From Gordonia asplenii (lineage in GTDB: Bacteria > Actinomycetota > Actinomycetes > Mycobacteriales > Mycobacteriaceae), in the NCBI RefSeq assembly GCF_012933505.1, contig NZ_JABBNB010000016.1, forward strand, positions 1-64,000: a stretch of 64,000 nt of DNA. Reading direction: 5' to 3'. Below, piece by piece: positions 51,043 through 60,393 of this stretch; the first letter of the stretch is position 1, and every line of letters begins with the position of its first letter. Made by a program: the position numbers and the translations under genes. The notes beneath the pieces are model-generated. The model was given only the letters and a program-made list of their open reading frames with translations, searched no databases and had not been told where the DNA came from.

Positions 51043-52841
51043 GCCGGCTGACCGGCCTTGTGACCTTGAGTGGTGCGCAGGTCCGACCAAGTCACCTGCA
51101 GCGGGCCGGGGCCGTCGGGAAGCCATGGCTGTGTCTCTACCATGTCGCCGACGATCCAGGTGCCTTCTTCGACGACTCCCAGTGCGGCGTCGATGACCTT
51201 GTAGTCCTGGGTCTTCTTGCCGATCGGCTGCGACTCGGCCCATACGATGACCGCTTCACCCGGCTCGAACTGGGCTTCTTCCTGAACGGCGGCGATGAAG
51301 TCCCAGTTGTGCAGGTGGCCGTCGCCGAAGTTGAAGCCGATGACCGAGTTGCACAGGAACTCACCCTCTCGGACGGTGCGGGTGTCGATGTCGGGCAGGG
51401 TGTCGAGCAGGACGGAGAACAGTCCGCGGCCGTTGCTGTGCAGCGAACGCCATCCGATGGTCATCTGCAGGGTGATCTCGGCCCACTCCGGCGGGTAGCC
51501 GGCGGCGATGAACTGGTCGACCTGGTTGGGCGCCGAGCGGGTGACGCGGTTGAGCTTCTCCTCGGCGCCCGGCTTGAAGGCCCACAGGGCCGTGGCCCAG
51601 TTGCCCGCATATTGACGCATGGACGGAAGGAACGAGACCTTGTCGGGCCGGATGTTGCCCAGTACCGGGAAGAACAGCAGCGCCGCGGCGATGATCAGTG
51701 CCAGCCACCATGGCGACATGTCCCAGAGTGCGAATCCGTCGGCGTTGGGGAAGCCGAGGAACAGGATGAGGGTGGTGTAGGCGAACAGCACGTTCCACTC
51801 CAACGGCACGGCAAGCGGGAACGTCGAGATGATGAACAGGTGGAAGCAGATCATGAAGATCGCTGCGACGAGGGTGATCCACTTGTTGGTCGAGAAGAGC
51901 AGGACGAGCGGGGCGGCGATCTCCACGAAGGTGCCCATCACGTGTGCCATGAAGTGTGCGAAGCCGGAAGGCCGCATGTCGTCGGGGATCTTCTTGTACG
52001 CGGCGCGGCGCAGTGCCCGGAATGGGGCGAGGCATGGGCTGTTGCTCATCATGGGCGGGATGACGAGGGCGAAATGCTTGCCGAACTTGGAGAATCCGGC
52101 ACCGATCCAGACGACGCCGATGAGAAGTTTCAGCGCGATGATCATGTTGGTGAACGGAAGCACGGCGAACATGATCATGGCCGGCAGGTACTGCTCGCCA
52201 CGGGCGCCGAGGAAGATCGTCTTGTCACGAAGGCCGATCAGGATCAGCAAGACGATGGGCACGACCACCACGATCGGGCGCACCAGGCCCGACGACGTGT
52301 CCAGCCCGATCTTCGTCATCCCGTCGATGAAGGATGAGTTCTGCACGCCCGGCAGTGCCATGGCCACGACCAGGGAGGCCAGGAGTGCCAGATACACGAT
52401 GACGTCACCGATGGAGCGACGGCTCCCGTTGGTGCCGGGAATCCACTTCCACGGTCGCATCCGGATTGTTCCGGGGCGCGCCCAGAAGAGAATGCCGCCG
52501 GTCATCGGCTTGGCCTTGCCGGCCAATGGACCCCAGGATCCGGCGATGCCGATCGCCTCGAGCAGCACCGTCCACAGCACGAGCTTCTGGTAGACGATGG
52601 GCTGGTTCCACCAGCTGCCGATCTCCCAGAAGTGCAGGCCCGAGGTGAGCGTCGCGACGAGCACGCCGCCGAAGGCGTACATCACGAGAAGTTTGACGAT
52701 ATAGATGGTGTGCACCATGTAGGGGGTGCCGAAGCCGTGCTCGGCCCACTGTGTGCCGAGGACGCGAATGCGCTCCATCAGCGGCTTGGCGAGGAATTCC
52801 TGCGGATCCACCGCGGGAAAAACCGGATCCTTGAATGGCAT
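51039..52841 (-). CDS. DUF3556-like multi-pass membrane protein
   Basis: The 600 residues hold about eight to ten transmembrane segments over 40-420 (IVKLLVMYAFGGVLVATLTS, IGDVIVYLALLASLVVAMAL, WWLALIIAAALLFFPVLG and others). A soluble C-terminal half follows (DTRTVREGEFLCNSVIGFNFGDGHLHN near 490-517, with two His and a Cys). I recall this as the actinobacterial DUF3556 group of unknown function, often beside FadD and desaturase genes. The combination resembles a membrane enzyme that modifies a lipid delivered as an acyl-CoA. It is translationally coupled to the flavoprotein downstream. Confidence 0.8.
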   Translation of the reverse strand: MPFKDPVFPAVDPQEFLAKPLMERIRVLGTQWAEHGFGTPYMVHTIYIVKLLVMYAFGGVLVATLTSGLHFWEIGSWWNQPIVYQKLVLWTVLLEAIGIAGSWGPLAGKAKPMTGGILFWARPGTIRMRPWKWIPGTNGSRRSIGDVIVYLALLASLVVAMALPGVQNSSFIDGMTKIGLDTSSGLVRPIVVVVPIVLLILIGLRDKTIFLGARGEQYLPAMIMFAVLPFTNMIIALKLLIGVVWIGAGFSKFGKHFALVIPPMMSNSPCLAPFRALRRAAYKKIPDDMRPSGFAHFMAHVMGTFVEIAAPLVLLFSTNKWITLVAAIFMICFHLFIISTFPLAVPLEWNVLFAYTTLILFLGFPNADGFALWDMSPWWLALIIAAALLFFPVLGNIRPDKVSFLPSMRQYAGNWATALWAFKPGAEEKLNRVTRSAPNQVDQFIAAGYPPEWAEITLQMTIGWRSLHSNGRGLFSVLLDTLPDIDTRTVREGEFLCNSVIGFNFGDGHLHNWDFIAAVQEEAQFEPGEAVIVWAESQPIGKKTQDYKVIDAALGVVEEGTWIVGDMVETQPWLPDGPGPLQVTWSDLRTTQGHKAGQPA

Positions 52842-52891
52842 GGGTCCTGCTCCTTGTCGATGAGTTGTGTTGTGTGAGTGATTGATTCGGG

Positions 52892-54337
52892 TCAGGCGCC
52901 GGTTGGCGTCAGTTGCCTGCGCAGGGTCGGCTTGTCGAGTTTTCCGACTGCGTTCTTGGGCAGCGTGTCGAGAACGGTGATCTCGACGGGCAGTTTGTAC
53001 TTGGTCAACGACTCGGTGAGATGCGCGAGAATCGTTGTGGTGTCGAGACTTTCGCCGGCGTTGAGGGACACGTAGAGCACGGGGACTTCGCCGAACTTCG
53101 CGTCGGACCGTCCGATGACGGCGGCTTCGGCGACCTGCGGCAGTCGGTAGACGACGCTCTCGATCTCCTTGGGGTAGATGTTCTCGCCGCCGCGGATGAT
53201 CATGTCCTTGGCGCGATCGACGAGGGTGAGGTAACCGTCGGCATCGAGGAAGCCGATGTCGCCGGTGCGCAGCCAGCCGTCGACGAGAGTCTTCGCGGTG
53301 TCCTCGGGCCGGTTCAGGTAGCCGGGCATGACGTTCGGGCCTGCGATCAGCACCTCACCGCGCTCGCCGGTCGCTACCGAATCGCCGATGCGGATCTCGA
53401 CGCCGGGCAGTGCGACGCCGACGGTGCCCGCCTTGCGGGGGCCGTGGATCGGGTTGGCCGTTGCGACACAGGTGCATTCGGACAGGCCGTATCCCTCCAC
53501 GAGCGGAAAGCCGAAGCGCTCTTGGGTTTTCGCGAGGAGCTCGACGCTGGCGGGTGCCGCTCCGCAGATACCGAAGCGGATCGACGAGGTGTCCGGCTCG
53601 ACGTCGGTGGGAAGGTCGACGAGCATCGTGTAGATGGTAGGGACCGCCGAGAAGTAGGTGGGGCGGGTCTTCTCGAGCAGGGCGAAGAAGGTCTCCGGCC
53701 GGAACCGCCCGGCGATGGTCGTCTGCCCGCCCGCGAGTAGCGGGGACAGAGTGCCGACCATGATGCCGTTGGCGTGGAACAGCGGCAGGATCAGCAGGCT
53801 GTGATCGGCGTCGGTGAGTTCGAGTGCGTCGACGAGCATGATCGCCTGCGCGGTCAGGTTGCGGTGCAACAGGCGCACTCCCTTGGGGCGCCCGGTGGTT
53901 CCGCTGGTGTAGATGAGCAGCGCGAGGTCGTCGTCGCCCGCGATGGGTTCGGCCGCGTGCGGCGCGGCGTCGTGCAGCGCCGCTGCGGTGGTGGCGATTA
54001 CGTCGACGATCGGTCGATCTTGTTCGGTGACAAGCACTTTGGAGCCGGCGTCGGATACCTGGTACTGCACCTCGACGTCGGTGAGGGCCGGGTTGATGGG
54101 TGTGGTGGCGGCGCCGAGTCGCCAGGCGGCGAAGAGGGTGATGATCAGATCGGCGTTGTTGGGCAACAGGATCGCCACGACGTCACCCGCTCCGACGCCG
54201 AGGTCGGCGAGGCCCGCCGCGACCCGCCGCACGGCGTCGGCGAAGGCGGCGTTGTCATAGGCGCGGTCGTCGTCGGCGATGGCGGGGAGGGTGGGTGCCT
54301 GCGCGGCGCGGGTGTCGGGGAGGAGGGCGAAGTGCAT
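52892..54337 (-). CDS. FadD-like acyl-CoA synthetase
   Basis: The 481-residue ANL enzyme starts at ATG 54337 (MHFALLPDTRAAQ). GTG 54403 would add 22 residues without a ribosome-binding site. Motifs are YTSGTTGRPKG (A3), EGYGLSECTCV (A5, with Ser-Glu for the common Thr-Glu), GWLRTGDIGFLDADG (A7), DRAKDMIIRGGENIYPKEIE (A8) and PKNAVGKLDK (A10). It probably activates a fatty or aryl acid for the membrane enzyme encoded 50 bp downstream. It is the first gene of the 49.6-54.3 kb operon. Confidence 0.9.
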   Translation of the reverse strand: MHFALLPDTRAAQAPTLPAIADDDRAYDNAAFADAVRRVAAGLADLGVGAGDVVAILLPNNADLIITLFAAWRLGAATTPINPALTDVEVQYQVSDAGSKVLVTEQDRPIVDVIATTAAALHDAAPHAAEPIAGDDDLALLIYTSGTTGRPKGVRLLHRNLTAQAIMLVDALELTDADHSLLILPLFHANGIMVGTLSPLLAGGQTTIAGRFRPETFFALLEKTRPTYFSAVPTIYTMLVDLPTDVEPDTSSIRFGICGAAPASVELLAKTQERFGFPLVEGYGLSECTCVATANPIHGPRKAGTVGVALPGVEIRIGDSVATGERGEVLIAGPNVMPGYLNRPEDTAKTLVDGWLRTGDIGFLDADGYLTLVDRAKDMIIRGGENIYPKEIESVVYRLPQVAEAAVIGRSDAKFGEVPVLYVSLNAGESLDTTTILAHLTESLTKYKLPVEITVLDTLPKNAVGKLDKPTLRRQLTPTGA

Positions 54338-54542
54338 GTCGGCGATCCCATTCGATGTCGGTGAGCTACTGGGGAAAGAGTAGGAATTTGCGATCTCGGT
54401 CACATCGTCGTGCGCGATGAACTATTGCCGGACGTTTGTCGATGATCGACAAATGCGCAGGTCAAACGGGCAATGGGAAATGTTCGGCTACCTCGCAGCG
54501 GACATCCGGCGGGCTCACAGACTCACCGCCGACAGTGGTGCG

Positions 54543-56018
54543 ATGGCTTGTATACCGCTCGACGCCGAGGTGGCGTCGGATATCTCCGCGCCCGCCGTGA
54601 AGCGCGACGCCACCCGGTGGATACGGTGGTCGACGCTCGCGGCGATCGTCGTCGTCGCACTCGTCGTCCGATATCAATTCGTCGACTTCGAGACGATGGA
54701 CTACCGCGCCTTCCTGAGCCGGTGGTACCAGACGATCGCCGACGCCGGAGGTTTCGCCGCGTTCAAGAATCAGTTCGCCGACTACAACTATCCGTATCTG
54801 TATCTGCTGGCGATTCTCACTTATCTGAAGGTGCCCGCGCTGATCGGAGTGAAGGCGATCTCCTTCCTCTTCGAGGTGCTGCTGGCCTTCTTCGCCTATC
54901 GGATCGTCGCGCTGAAGACACAGCGATTCACGTTGCGCGCGTTGGCTTTCGGTGTGGTGCTGCTACTGCCGTCGGTGGTGGCGAACGGGTCCATCTGGGG
55001 CCAGGCCGACGCCGTGTACTCGGCGTGCGCGGTGGGCGGCGTGTACTTCCTGATGCGCGCCCAGGCGTCGGGGCGATGGCGCTCCAACTCCTGGTGGGCA
55101 TGCGTATTCTTCGGTCTCGCAGTGTCTTTCAAGCTGCAGGCCGTCTTCGTGCTGCCTGTGCTCGCGTTCCTGCTGCTGCGCCGGAAGCTGCCGTGGTACA
55201 CGTTGTCGGCGATCCCCGCCGTCTATCTGCTGCTCGACTTCCCGGCGCTGGTGGTCGGAGCTCCTTGGCGCACAGTCTTTTCGGTGTATCTGGATCAAGC
55301 CGACTCGTACAAACAGTTGACCCTCGGCGCGGCGAATCTCTATCAGCTGATACCGGTCAGCGGCGACGTGACCTGGCTCGCTCATGCTGGAATAGCTTGC
55401 GCCGCAGTGCTTATCGTCGGCTTCTTGGCGTGGTCGGTATGGAAGCGGCCTGCGGTGACACCTACGACGATCCTGCTCGCCGCGACGGCGAGCGCGGTGA
55501 TCGTGCCTTTCCTGCTGCCCGCCATGCACGACCGGTACTTCTATGTCGCGGAGATCCTCAGCGTCGTGCTCGCGTTCTACCTGCCGCTGCGCTATGTCGT
55601 CATCCCGGTGCTGATTCAGGCCGCGGCGATCGGCGTGTATTACTCGTCGTTGACCGGTGATCAGGGCCGGTCGATAGGCTTCGGCGGACAGGGGAATGGT
55701 GGACAGGGGCATGGCGGACCGTGGGATGGTGCGGGCGGGCCGGGCGGTGCGCGTGACGGTGACGGGCATGGTTGGCCCGGGGGCAATCAGGGTGGTCAAC
55801 ACGACGGCGGTGGGCATGGCCCCGACGGGGGCGGCGGCTATACGTCGGGTCGCGGTGACAGCGCACTGACCGTCTACGGCTCGATGATGGCCTTGGCCGT
55901 GATGAGCGTGGTGTGGGCGATGGTGAGCGTGTTCCGGAAAGTGTCACCGACTGGGCATCGTGCGGCCGAATTGTCGGTGAGCCGCGCGCATGATTCCCCA
56001 GCGGTCTCTCGGGCCTGA
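54543..56018 (+). CDS. GT-C type membrane glycosyltransferase with Gly/His-rich loop
   Basis: The 491 residues start at ATG 54543; the frame is open to 54417 but the extra residues look non-coding. There are about ten transmembrane segments. The catalytic-type acidic residues lie in the first outer loop (VDFETMDYRAFLSRWYQTI), as in polyprenyl-phosphate-dependent mannosyl/arabinosyl transferases of GT39/GT87 type. PAMHDRYFYVAEILS near 330 is a typical late loop. Near residues 380-440 is an insertion of about 65 Gly/Asp/His-rich residues before a final membrane helix. It likely builds cell-envelope glycans. It is divergent from the FadD-like gene. Confidence 0.8.
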   Translation: MACIPLDAEVASDISAPAVKRDATRWIRWSTLAAIVVVALVVRYQFVDFETMDYRAFLSRWYQTIADAGGFAAFKNQFADYNYPYLYLLAILTYLKVPALIGVKAISFLFEVLLAFFAYRIVALKTQRFTLRALAFGVVLLLPSVVANGSIWGQADAVYSACAVGGVYFLMRAQASGRWRSNSWWACVFFGLAVSFKLQAVFVLPVLAFLLLRRKLPWYTLSAIPAVYLLLDFPALVVGAPWRTVFSVYLDQADSYKQLTLGAANLYQLIPVSGDVTWLAHAGIACAAVLIVGFLAWSVWKRPAVTPTTILLAATASAVIVPFLLPAMHDRYFYVAEILSVVLAFYLPLRYVVIPVLIQAAAIGVYYSSLTGDQGRSIGFGGQGNGGQGHGGPWDGAGGPGGARDGDGHGWPGGNQGGQHDGGGHGPDGGGGYTSGRGDSALTVYGSMMALAVMSVVWAMVSVFRKVSPTGHRAAELSVSRAHDSPAVSRA

Positions 56019-56035
56019 GACCTCGATACGCGACG

Positions 56036-56911
56036 TCACTCCCGCACGTGCAACTTTCCCAGCGTCGGCAGACCCAGCGCCTGTCGGACGTGCAGGTCGA
56101 CCAGGTAGGCGTGCAGCGACGCCGGGCTGAGCCACGGCGCGACGAAGTCGACGGCGCGATGCAGTTGAACCGCGCGCTCGAACTTCTGCTGATCGCGCTC
56201 CGACCACGTCCAGCCCATCAGCTCCCGGAACTCCGGTGGGAGCGTCGCGCGCGTCATGAACATCAGCTGGCGGCCCAGCGCCAGCGACATCAAGCGGCCC
56301 GCCGGTCCCCACTGTGCGTGCAGGAACGACAGGTCGGCGAGCGAGGTCAGGTGAGCGCGGACGTCGTCGTCGATGGCCAACTCGGGAAGTGTCGCCGCCC
56401 AGAGTCTTTCGAACTCGTCGAAGGTCGTCGGCCATTGGCTGTCGCGAACCTCGAGGGTGGTTCCCAGTGACTTCCCTTGTGCGAGAAGCTGATTGCGGGT
56501 GGCGGCGTCGAGCGTGCCATAGGTGAGTTCCCACGAATCGAGGAATCCCTTGAACAAGCACATGGCGACCCACAGTTGCATCTTCGGGTCGTTGCCGCTG
56601 TAGTGCACGGGCGAATCGGGCGTCGAATGGACGTGCGAATGCACCTCGCGGACGGCGCTTCGGTAGGCGAGTTTGTCCGACTCCGACCCGATGATGGCGA
56701 CGGCCAGATACTGCCCGGTGGTCCGCTGCCGTTTTATGACGCGTCGATAGGCGCTGCCGGAATCGACTCGCGATTCGAATACGCCACGGCCGACGCCGGG
56801 CAGCGCCAGTTGCATGATGATGTTGGCGACGCCCATTCCGAAGAACAATGCGGTAGTCGATTCGGGAATCGTCGTCGGCGGTACATTCCGCCGACGAAAC
56901 GGGATCCTCAT
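56036..56911 (-). CDS. MpaB/DUF2236-family oxygenase-like protein
   Basis: The 291 residues have family features: GVGRGVFESRVDSGSAYRRVIK, VREVHSHVHSTPDSPVHYSG, DPKMQLWVAMCLFKGFLDSW and the C-terminal FEARVQLHRAVD-like block (here FERAVQLHRAVDFVAPWL). This is the MpaB-like group, related to latex-clearing protein Lcp, which binds a b-type haem. Several His (about 93-105) could serve as haem ligands. Members act in mycophenolic acid biosynthesis, rubber cleavage or unknown steps. A TetR gene lies 68 bp upstream on the same strand and probably controls it. Confidence 0.82.
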   Translation of the reverse strand: MRIPFRRRNVPPTTIPESTTALFFGMGVANIIMQLALPGVGRGVFESRVDSGSAYRRVIKRQRTTGQYLAVAIIGSESDKLAYRSAVREVHSHVHSTPDSPVHYSGNDPKMQLWVAMCLFKGFLDSWELTYGTLDAATRNQLLAQGKSLGTTLEVRDSQWPTTFDEFERLWAATLPELAIDDDVRAHLTSLADLSFLHAQWGPAGRLMSLALGRQLMFMTRATLPPEFRELMGWTWSERDQQKFERAVQLHRAVDFVAPWLSPASLHAYLVDLHVRQALGLPTLGKLHVRE

Positions 56912-56979
56912 GGATCGACGGTAAAACTGGCAACGGTCGTTGTCAATTGTGGTTGGTCGGGACGTCGAGCCTCGTCGAG

Positions 56980-57570
56980 TCAGTGATGTTCGGGGTCGCG
57001 CGGCAAGAAGGCTGCGGCATTCGCCACGCCGCTTGTGAGTACCTCCTGCGAAAGCTCGTCGTCGCTGAGCGCACGGGCGAGCTGGAGCGTGCCCACCATC
57101 ATCGTGTACAGGCCGATGGCGTTTGCTCTGGCGGCCTCCGGGCGTTGTGGGCGGAGTCGACGTGCGATTTCGTCGATGATGGCGTTCGCGCCATCGGTGT
57201 AGGCGTGCTTAGTGACGTCGGGACTACGTGCGACCTCATCCAGAAGAGCCGCCGATGGACAACCCGCAGACGGGTTGTCACGGTGTGTCGGAGTCAGATA
57301 CTCCCGAATGAACAACTCCAAGCCGTCGCGGCCATGTGGGAGTGCGCGAATAGCGGCTGCCTGGGCGGACATCTGCTCGGCGATCACACTGGCGACGAGG
57401 TCGTCCTTGGAAGCGAAATGTGCGTAGAAGGCGCCATTCGTCAACCCGGCATCCGACATCAGTCCGGCGATGCCGGAGCCGTCGACGCCGTCGGCCTTGA
57501 ACAGTCGGCCCGCGGAATCGAGGATCCGTTTTCTGGTTACGTCCTTGTGTTCCTTGCCGTAACGAGCCAC
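56980..57570 (-). CDS. TetR-family regulator
   Basis: A 196-residue dimeric repressor. The helix-turn-helix is GSGIAGLMSDAGLTNGAFYA, then HFASKDDLVASVI (about 37-70). The ligand domain contains GCPSAALLDEVARSPDVTKH, the TetR_C_16-like Cys block typical of quinone or electrophile sensors. It is upstream of the MpaB-like gene on the same strand. A perfect TATGATCATA palindrome lies 60 bp before its start (57631-57640). Confidence 0.88.
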   Translation of the reverse strand: MARYGKEHKDVTRKRILDSAGRLFKADGVDGSGIAGLMSDAGLTNGAFYAHFASKDDLVASVIAEQMSAQAAAIRALPHGRDGLELFIREYLTPTHRDNPSAGCPSAALLDEVARSPDVTKHAYTDGANAIIDEIARRLRPQRPEAARANAIGLYTMMVGTLQLARALSDDELSQEVLTSGVANAAAFLPRDPEHH

Positions 57571-58392
57571 GTGACCTCCCGCTGGATCGCACTTGCCTCT
57601 CGCAAGCGGTGATACCGTTGAGCTTTATATTATGATCATACGCTCCGATGGGGTCGCAACAGGGGTCGGTTTCGTAATGCGAGTGACAAGCCACTTTGAC
57701 CTGAGGAGGTCGTGCCTGCTGGTTGGGCCGGTCCGAGCGCCGTGCTGAGCGAGGCGCTAGTTGGAGTGCCGCATCGGATTTCCCGTGTCGATGCGATGGT
57801 GGTGTTGGACGATCGCATGGTGAAACGATTCGTTGTCACTGCTGGGGCGAATGAGGGGTGTGTGACTGCTGCAGTCGGGGTTGTCAGATGAGCGTTCGGC
57901 GCGGCGTCGGTGTCGCGCCGATCGCGGTGTCGGTCGCAAAGACCCTGAAGCCGCGGCGGTGGGCTCGCCGTTCGCACTGCGGTAGCCAATGTTGCACTGC
58001 GGTAACCGAATTCGCGCCACCGTAACCTCTTCCCGCTGCGGTGGTTACGTCCGCGGGACCAAGTTGCCACAGCGGCAGTTCGTCAACACTACCGCCGCGT
58101 GAACGCACTACCGCAGTGCGAACGCGGCAGTGGCGCTGTCCAGACGCGAGCCGACACCCGGCCTGGATCCACCGACGGCCGGTGTTCTCTGCCGCGAATT
58201 CGTATGCGTGCAACGGATCTGGTTGCGTTGGGATCTTTGTGTCGCCAGCCCCTCGATACACCGAAACTCGCAGCTCGTTTCGGCACTCGGGGAGCGGGGG
58301 TGCGTGCTCAGTACGGCGTGCTTACGCTCCTCACGGCTCAACCTGCGGAGAGGGCCCACCGCCGGTGAATCCAGGCTCAACCAGCGGACTAC
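57571..58392. repeat. Gene-free spacer rich in dispersed repeats
   Basis: I see no gene in these 820 bp. It begins with the promoter of the TetR gene, including TATGATCATA (57631-57640). A degenerate REP element lies at about 57719-57768, and CTGCGGTA repeats at 57977-58050. A 64-bp block (58094-58157) shares its two ends with 11761-11805. A GGTGAATCCAGGCTCAACC block (58364-58382) is the inverse of the element at 4186-4220. Confidence 0.6.
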
Positions 58393-58782
58393 TCACAGGG
58401 TGATGATGTGATCCGGCGGATTTCCTGCGAGTGCCTCGTAGAGGTCCGGGAAACACCCGACGTGTACGCCGGGCACCGTGTCCGTGGTGGTGACACCGCC
58501 GGGCTGCCCCGGAGTGCCCTGAGCCAGACCGCGTTCGATCGAACACTGGTCGCAGATCATCAGGAGGATTCCCTGCTCCTGCGCGACCTTGGCCAGCCGT
58601 TCCCCGATGGGGTCGCCGGACCGGAGGACATAGGTGTTGTCGTCGAAGAACATCATTCCGACCACCTCGGCACCGTGGCCCTGTGGATATTTTGTGCGGC
58701 CTTCGAGTTGAGGCAGGATCATCTGTCCGAGTTTGTAACTCGCGGTGTGTCCCGAAGTGGAGAAGACGTATGCCACCTTCAT
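58393..58782 (-). CDS. DsrE-family protein with C-x2-C motif
   Basis: A 129-residue alpha/beta protein of the DsrE/TusD sulfur-relay fold. It opens MKVAYVFSTSGHTASYKLGQ, has VVGMMFFDDNTYVLRSGDPI and carries Cys77 and Cys80 in LLMICDQCSIERGL, the position where DsrE-type proteins bind persulfide or thiols. It resembles the SaoD/DsrE-type proteins rather than TusD itself. It lies 41 bp after the linalool-dehydratase-like gene on the same strand, so the two are probably co-transcribed. A redox or thiol-handling role for that enzyme is an inference. Confidence 0.78.
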   Translation of the reverse strand: MKVAYVFSTSGHTASYKLGQMILPQLEGRTKYPQGHGAEVVGMMFFDDNTYVLRSGDPIGERLAKVAQEQGILLMICDQCSIERGLAQGTPGQPGGVTTTDTVPGVHVGCFPDLYEALAGNPPDHIITL

Positions 58783-58823
58783 CTGAGGATTCCTTTCGGA
58801 GGGTTTTGCTGGCGACTTATCGC

Positions 58824-60386
58824 TCAGCCGGGGGCGACGATGATGCGGTGTGCGTCAACCGTCGTGTCGAGCTCGACCGTCCGGGCGTCGAGGCGACGCC
58901 ACGTGGAGCTCTCTTCACCGTCGACGATCACCGACAGTCGTGGACTGGCCGGAAGCGTGTCGACGTGGAAGGTTGTGGTCTCACCACGACTGGCGGGCGT
59001 GGCGGCGAAAGTGTCGATCTCCAGTCGCCGCCGTTGCGAGTCGTAGTGTGTCCGGCGCACACCGATCGTCGGATAGTCGAGTCCGCGGATCGTAGGTTGT
59101 CGGTGGACCGCCAGGTTCGGAGAATTGAAGACACGTGACCAGGCGCCCGCTTCGGCGCACTCGACCATCATCATGGTGGCGTTCAACTGCCCGCGCGGCC
59201 ACTCGCGGTTCTCGTTGAACCAGAAGGCGAAGCGAGTGTCGTTCTCGCCGAAGAATCGTGGTTCGAACTCGCGCTCGGCTACCTCGCGCAGCCGGTCCCA
59301 GGTGGTGGTGTCGCCGACCTCGCGGGCCATCCACAGCGCCGTTGACAGGAGTTGGGGATCGTCGGCCAACTGCACCACGGGGTACCTGGGGTTGTTCCAC
59401 CCGAGTTGACGCATCGATGATTCGTAGAGGTCGATGCCCAGTTGGTGGTCCTGCGGGCTCAGGTAGTGCAGCAGAATTAGGGCGCTGTAGGCGTTCACCG
59501 TTCCCGGGAAAGTCATCGTCGCGTCTTCGATCGGATCGTAGTAGAACGCGACCCAGTCGATTCTGCCCTTGCGGTCGCGTCCCATGTAGTGCCGCTTGGC
59601 GTAGTCGATCCACCGTCGGAACGAGTCGTTGACATCGGTGCCGAGAACGGCGTCGTACAGCTGCAGTCCCAGCCCGGCGGCGCTCATGCAGAACGGCCAG
59701 ATCTTCGTGTTCTCACAGTGAGCTCCCTGCGGCCGGGCCCACAGTTGGTCGGAGATGAATCGGGCCATTCGCTGATGGGTCCAGGTGAACTGCCGGTTCT
59801 GATAGCCCGTGACTTCGAAGGTGTCGCCTTCGGTCGCCTCGCCCGAGATGTAACGGCGGATGCTCATCAGAAGGGTGAGCCAACCGCGGTAGAAGAGATT
59901 GCCGTCGCAGCCGACCGGGTCCGGCTGCAGACCCCACGGTTCGACGCCGTTGCCGGTCCAGCCCGGAAGCGCGTAGCGGCCCCGCAGGTGTTCGGGAACG
60001 ACGGTGAGCCACTCCGGCGGATAGCGGTCGACCAACGGGTCCGGGCCGATCAGGGTGTTCCAGTCGACTGCGCCCCAAAACGACCGGTAGCGTCCGATGA
60101 GTTCGTCGAGGATGCGGACGTACCCTTCGCGCCACGCCGGCGTGGATTCGAGCATCATCGGCAGGATGTAGCCCATCTCGGCGATGTCGAATCGCGGGAA
60201 GGCGCACATCGGCGGTTCGCTGTAGCGATCCCACCACGGATGGGGCTCGCCCTGGTCCGACCAATCGTCGGGCGTGGTCGCCTTGTCCCACATGAATCGC
60301 AGCCAGCCCAGTGACCGATCGTTGAGCCCGTCGCGCGGGCCGCTGGTATCCCACGAGAGTCGTGGGGCGCTGCTATTCCTATGCAT
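58824..60386 (-). CDS. Linalool dehydratase/isomerase-like protein
   Basis: The 520 residues align by eye over about 70-330 with LinD of Castellaniella, which interconverts linalool, geraniol and myrcene. DPVGCDGNLFYRGWLTLLMS matches LinD DPIEKENIMYKGHLNLMYG. GAHCENTKIWPFCMSA matches GIVCEPDNYFVQCNSV, keeping both catalytic cysteines nine apart (Cys224 and Cys233 here, Cys171/Cys180 in LinD). LYDAVLGTDVNDSFRRWIDY follows in register. Trp169 stands where LinD has His129, and there is no signal peptide. A C-terminal beta domain (430-520) is extra. The substrate is therefore probably not linalool. Confidence 0.8.
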   Translation of the reverse strand: MHRNSSAPRLSWDTSGPRDGLNDRSLGWLRFMWDKATTPDDWSDQGEPHPWWDRYSEPPMCAFPRFDIAEMGYILPMMLESTPAWREGYVRILDELIGRYRSFWGAVDWNTLIGPDPLVDRYPPEWLTVVPEHLRGRYALPGWTGNGVEPWGLQPDPVGCDGNLFYRGWLTLLMSIRRYISGEATEGDTFEVTGYQNRQFTWTHQRMARFISDQLWARPQGAHCENTKIWPFCMSAAGLGLQLYDAVLGTDVNDSFRRWIDYAKRHYMGRDRKGRIDWVAFYYDPIEDATMTFPGTVNAYSALILLHYLSPQDHQLGIDLYESSMRQLGWNNPRYPVVQLADDPQLLSTALWMAREVGDTTTWDRLREVAEREFEPRFFGENDTRFAFWFNENREWPRGQLNATMMMVECAEAGAWSRVFNSPNLAVHRQPTIRGLDYPTIGVRRTHYDSQRRRLEIDTFAATPASRGETTTFHVDTLPASPRLSVIVDGEESSTWRRLDARTVELDTTVDAHRIIVAPG

Positions 60387-60393
60387 TATGTGA

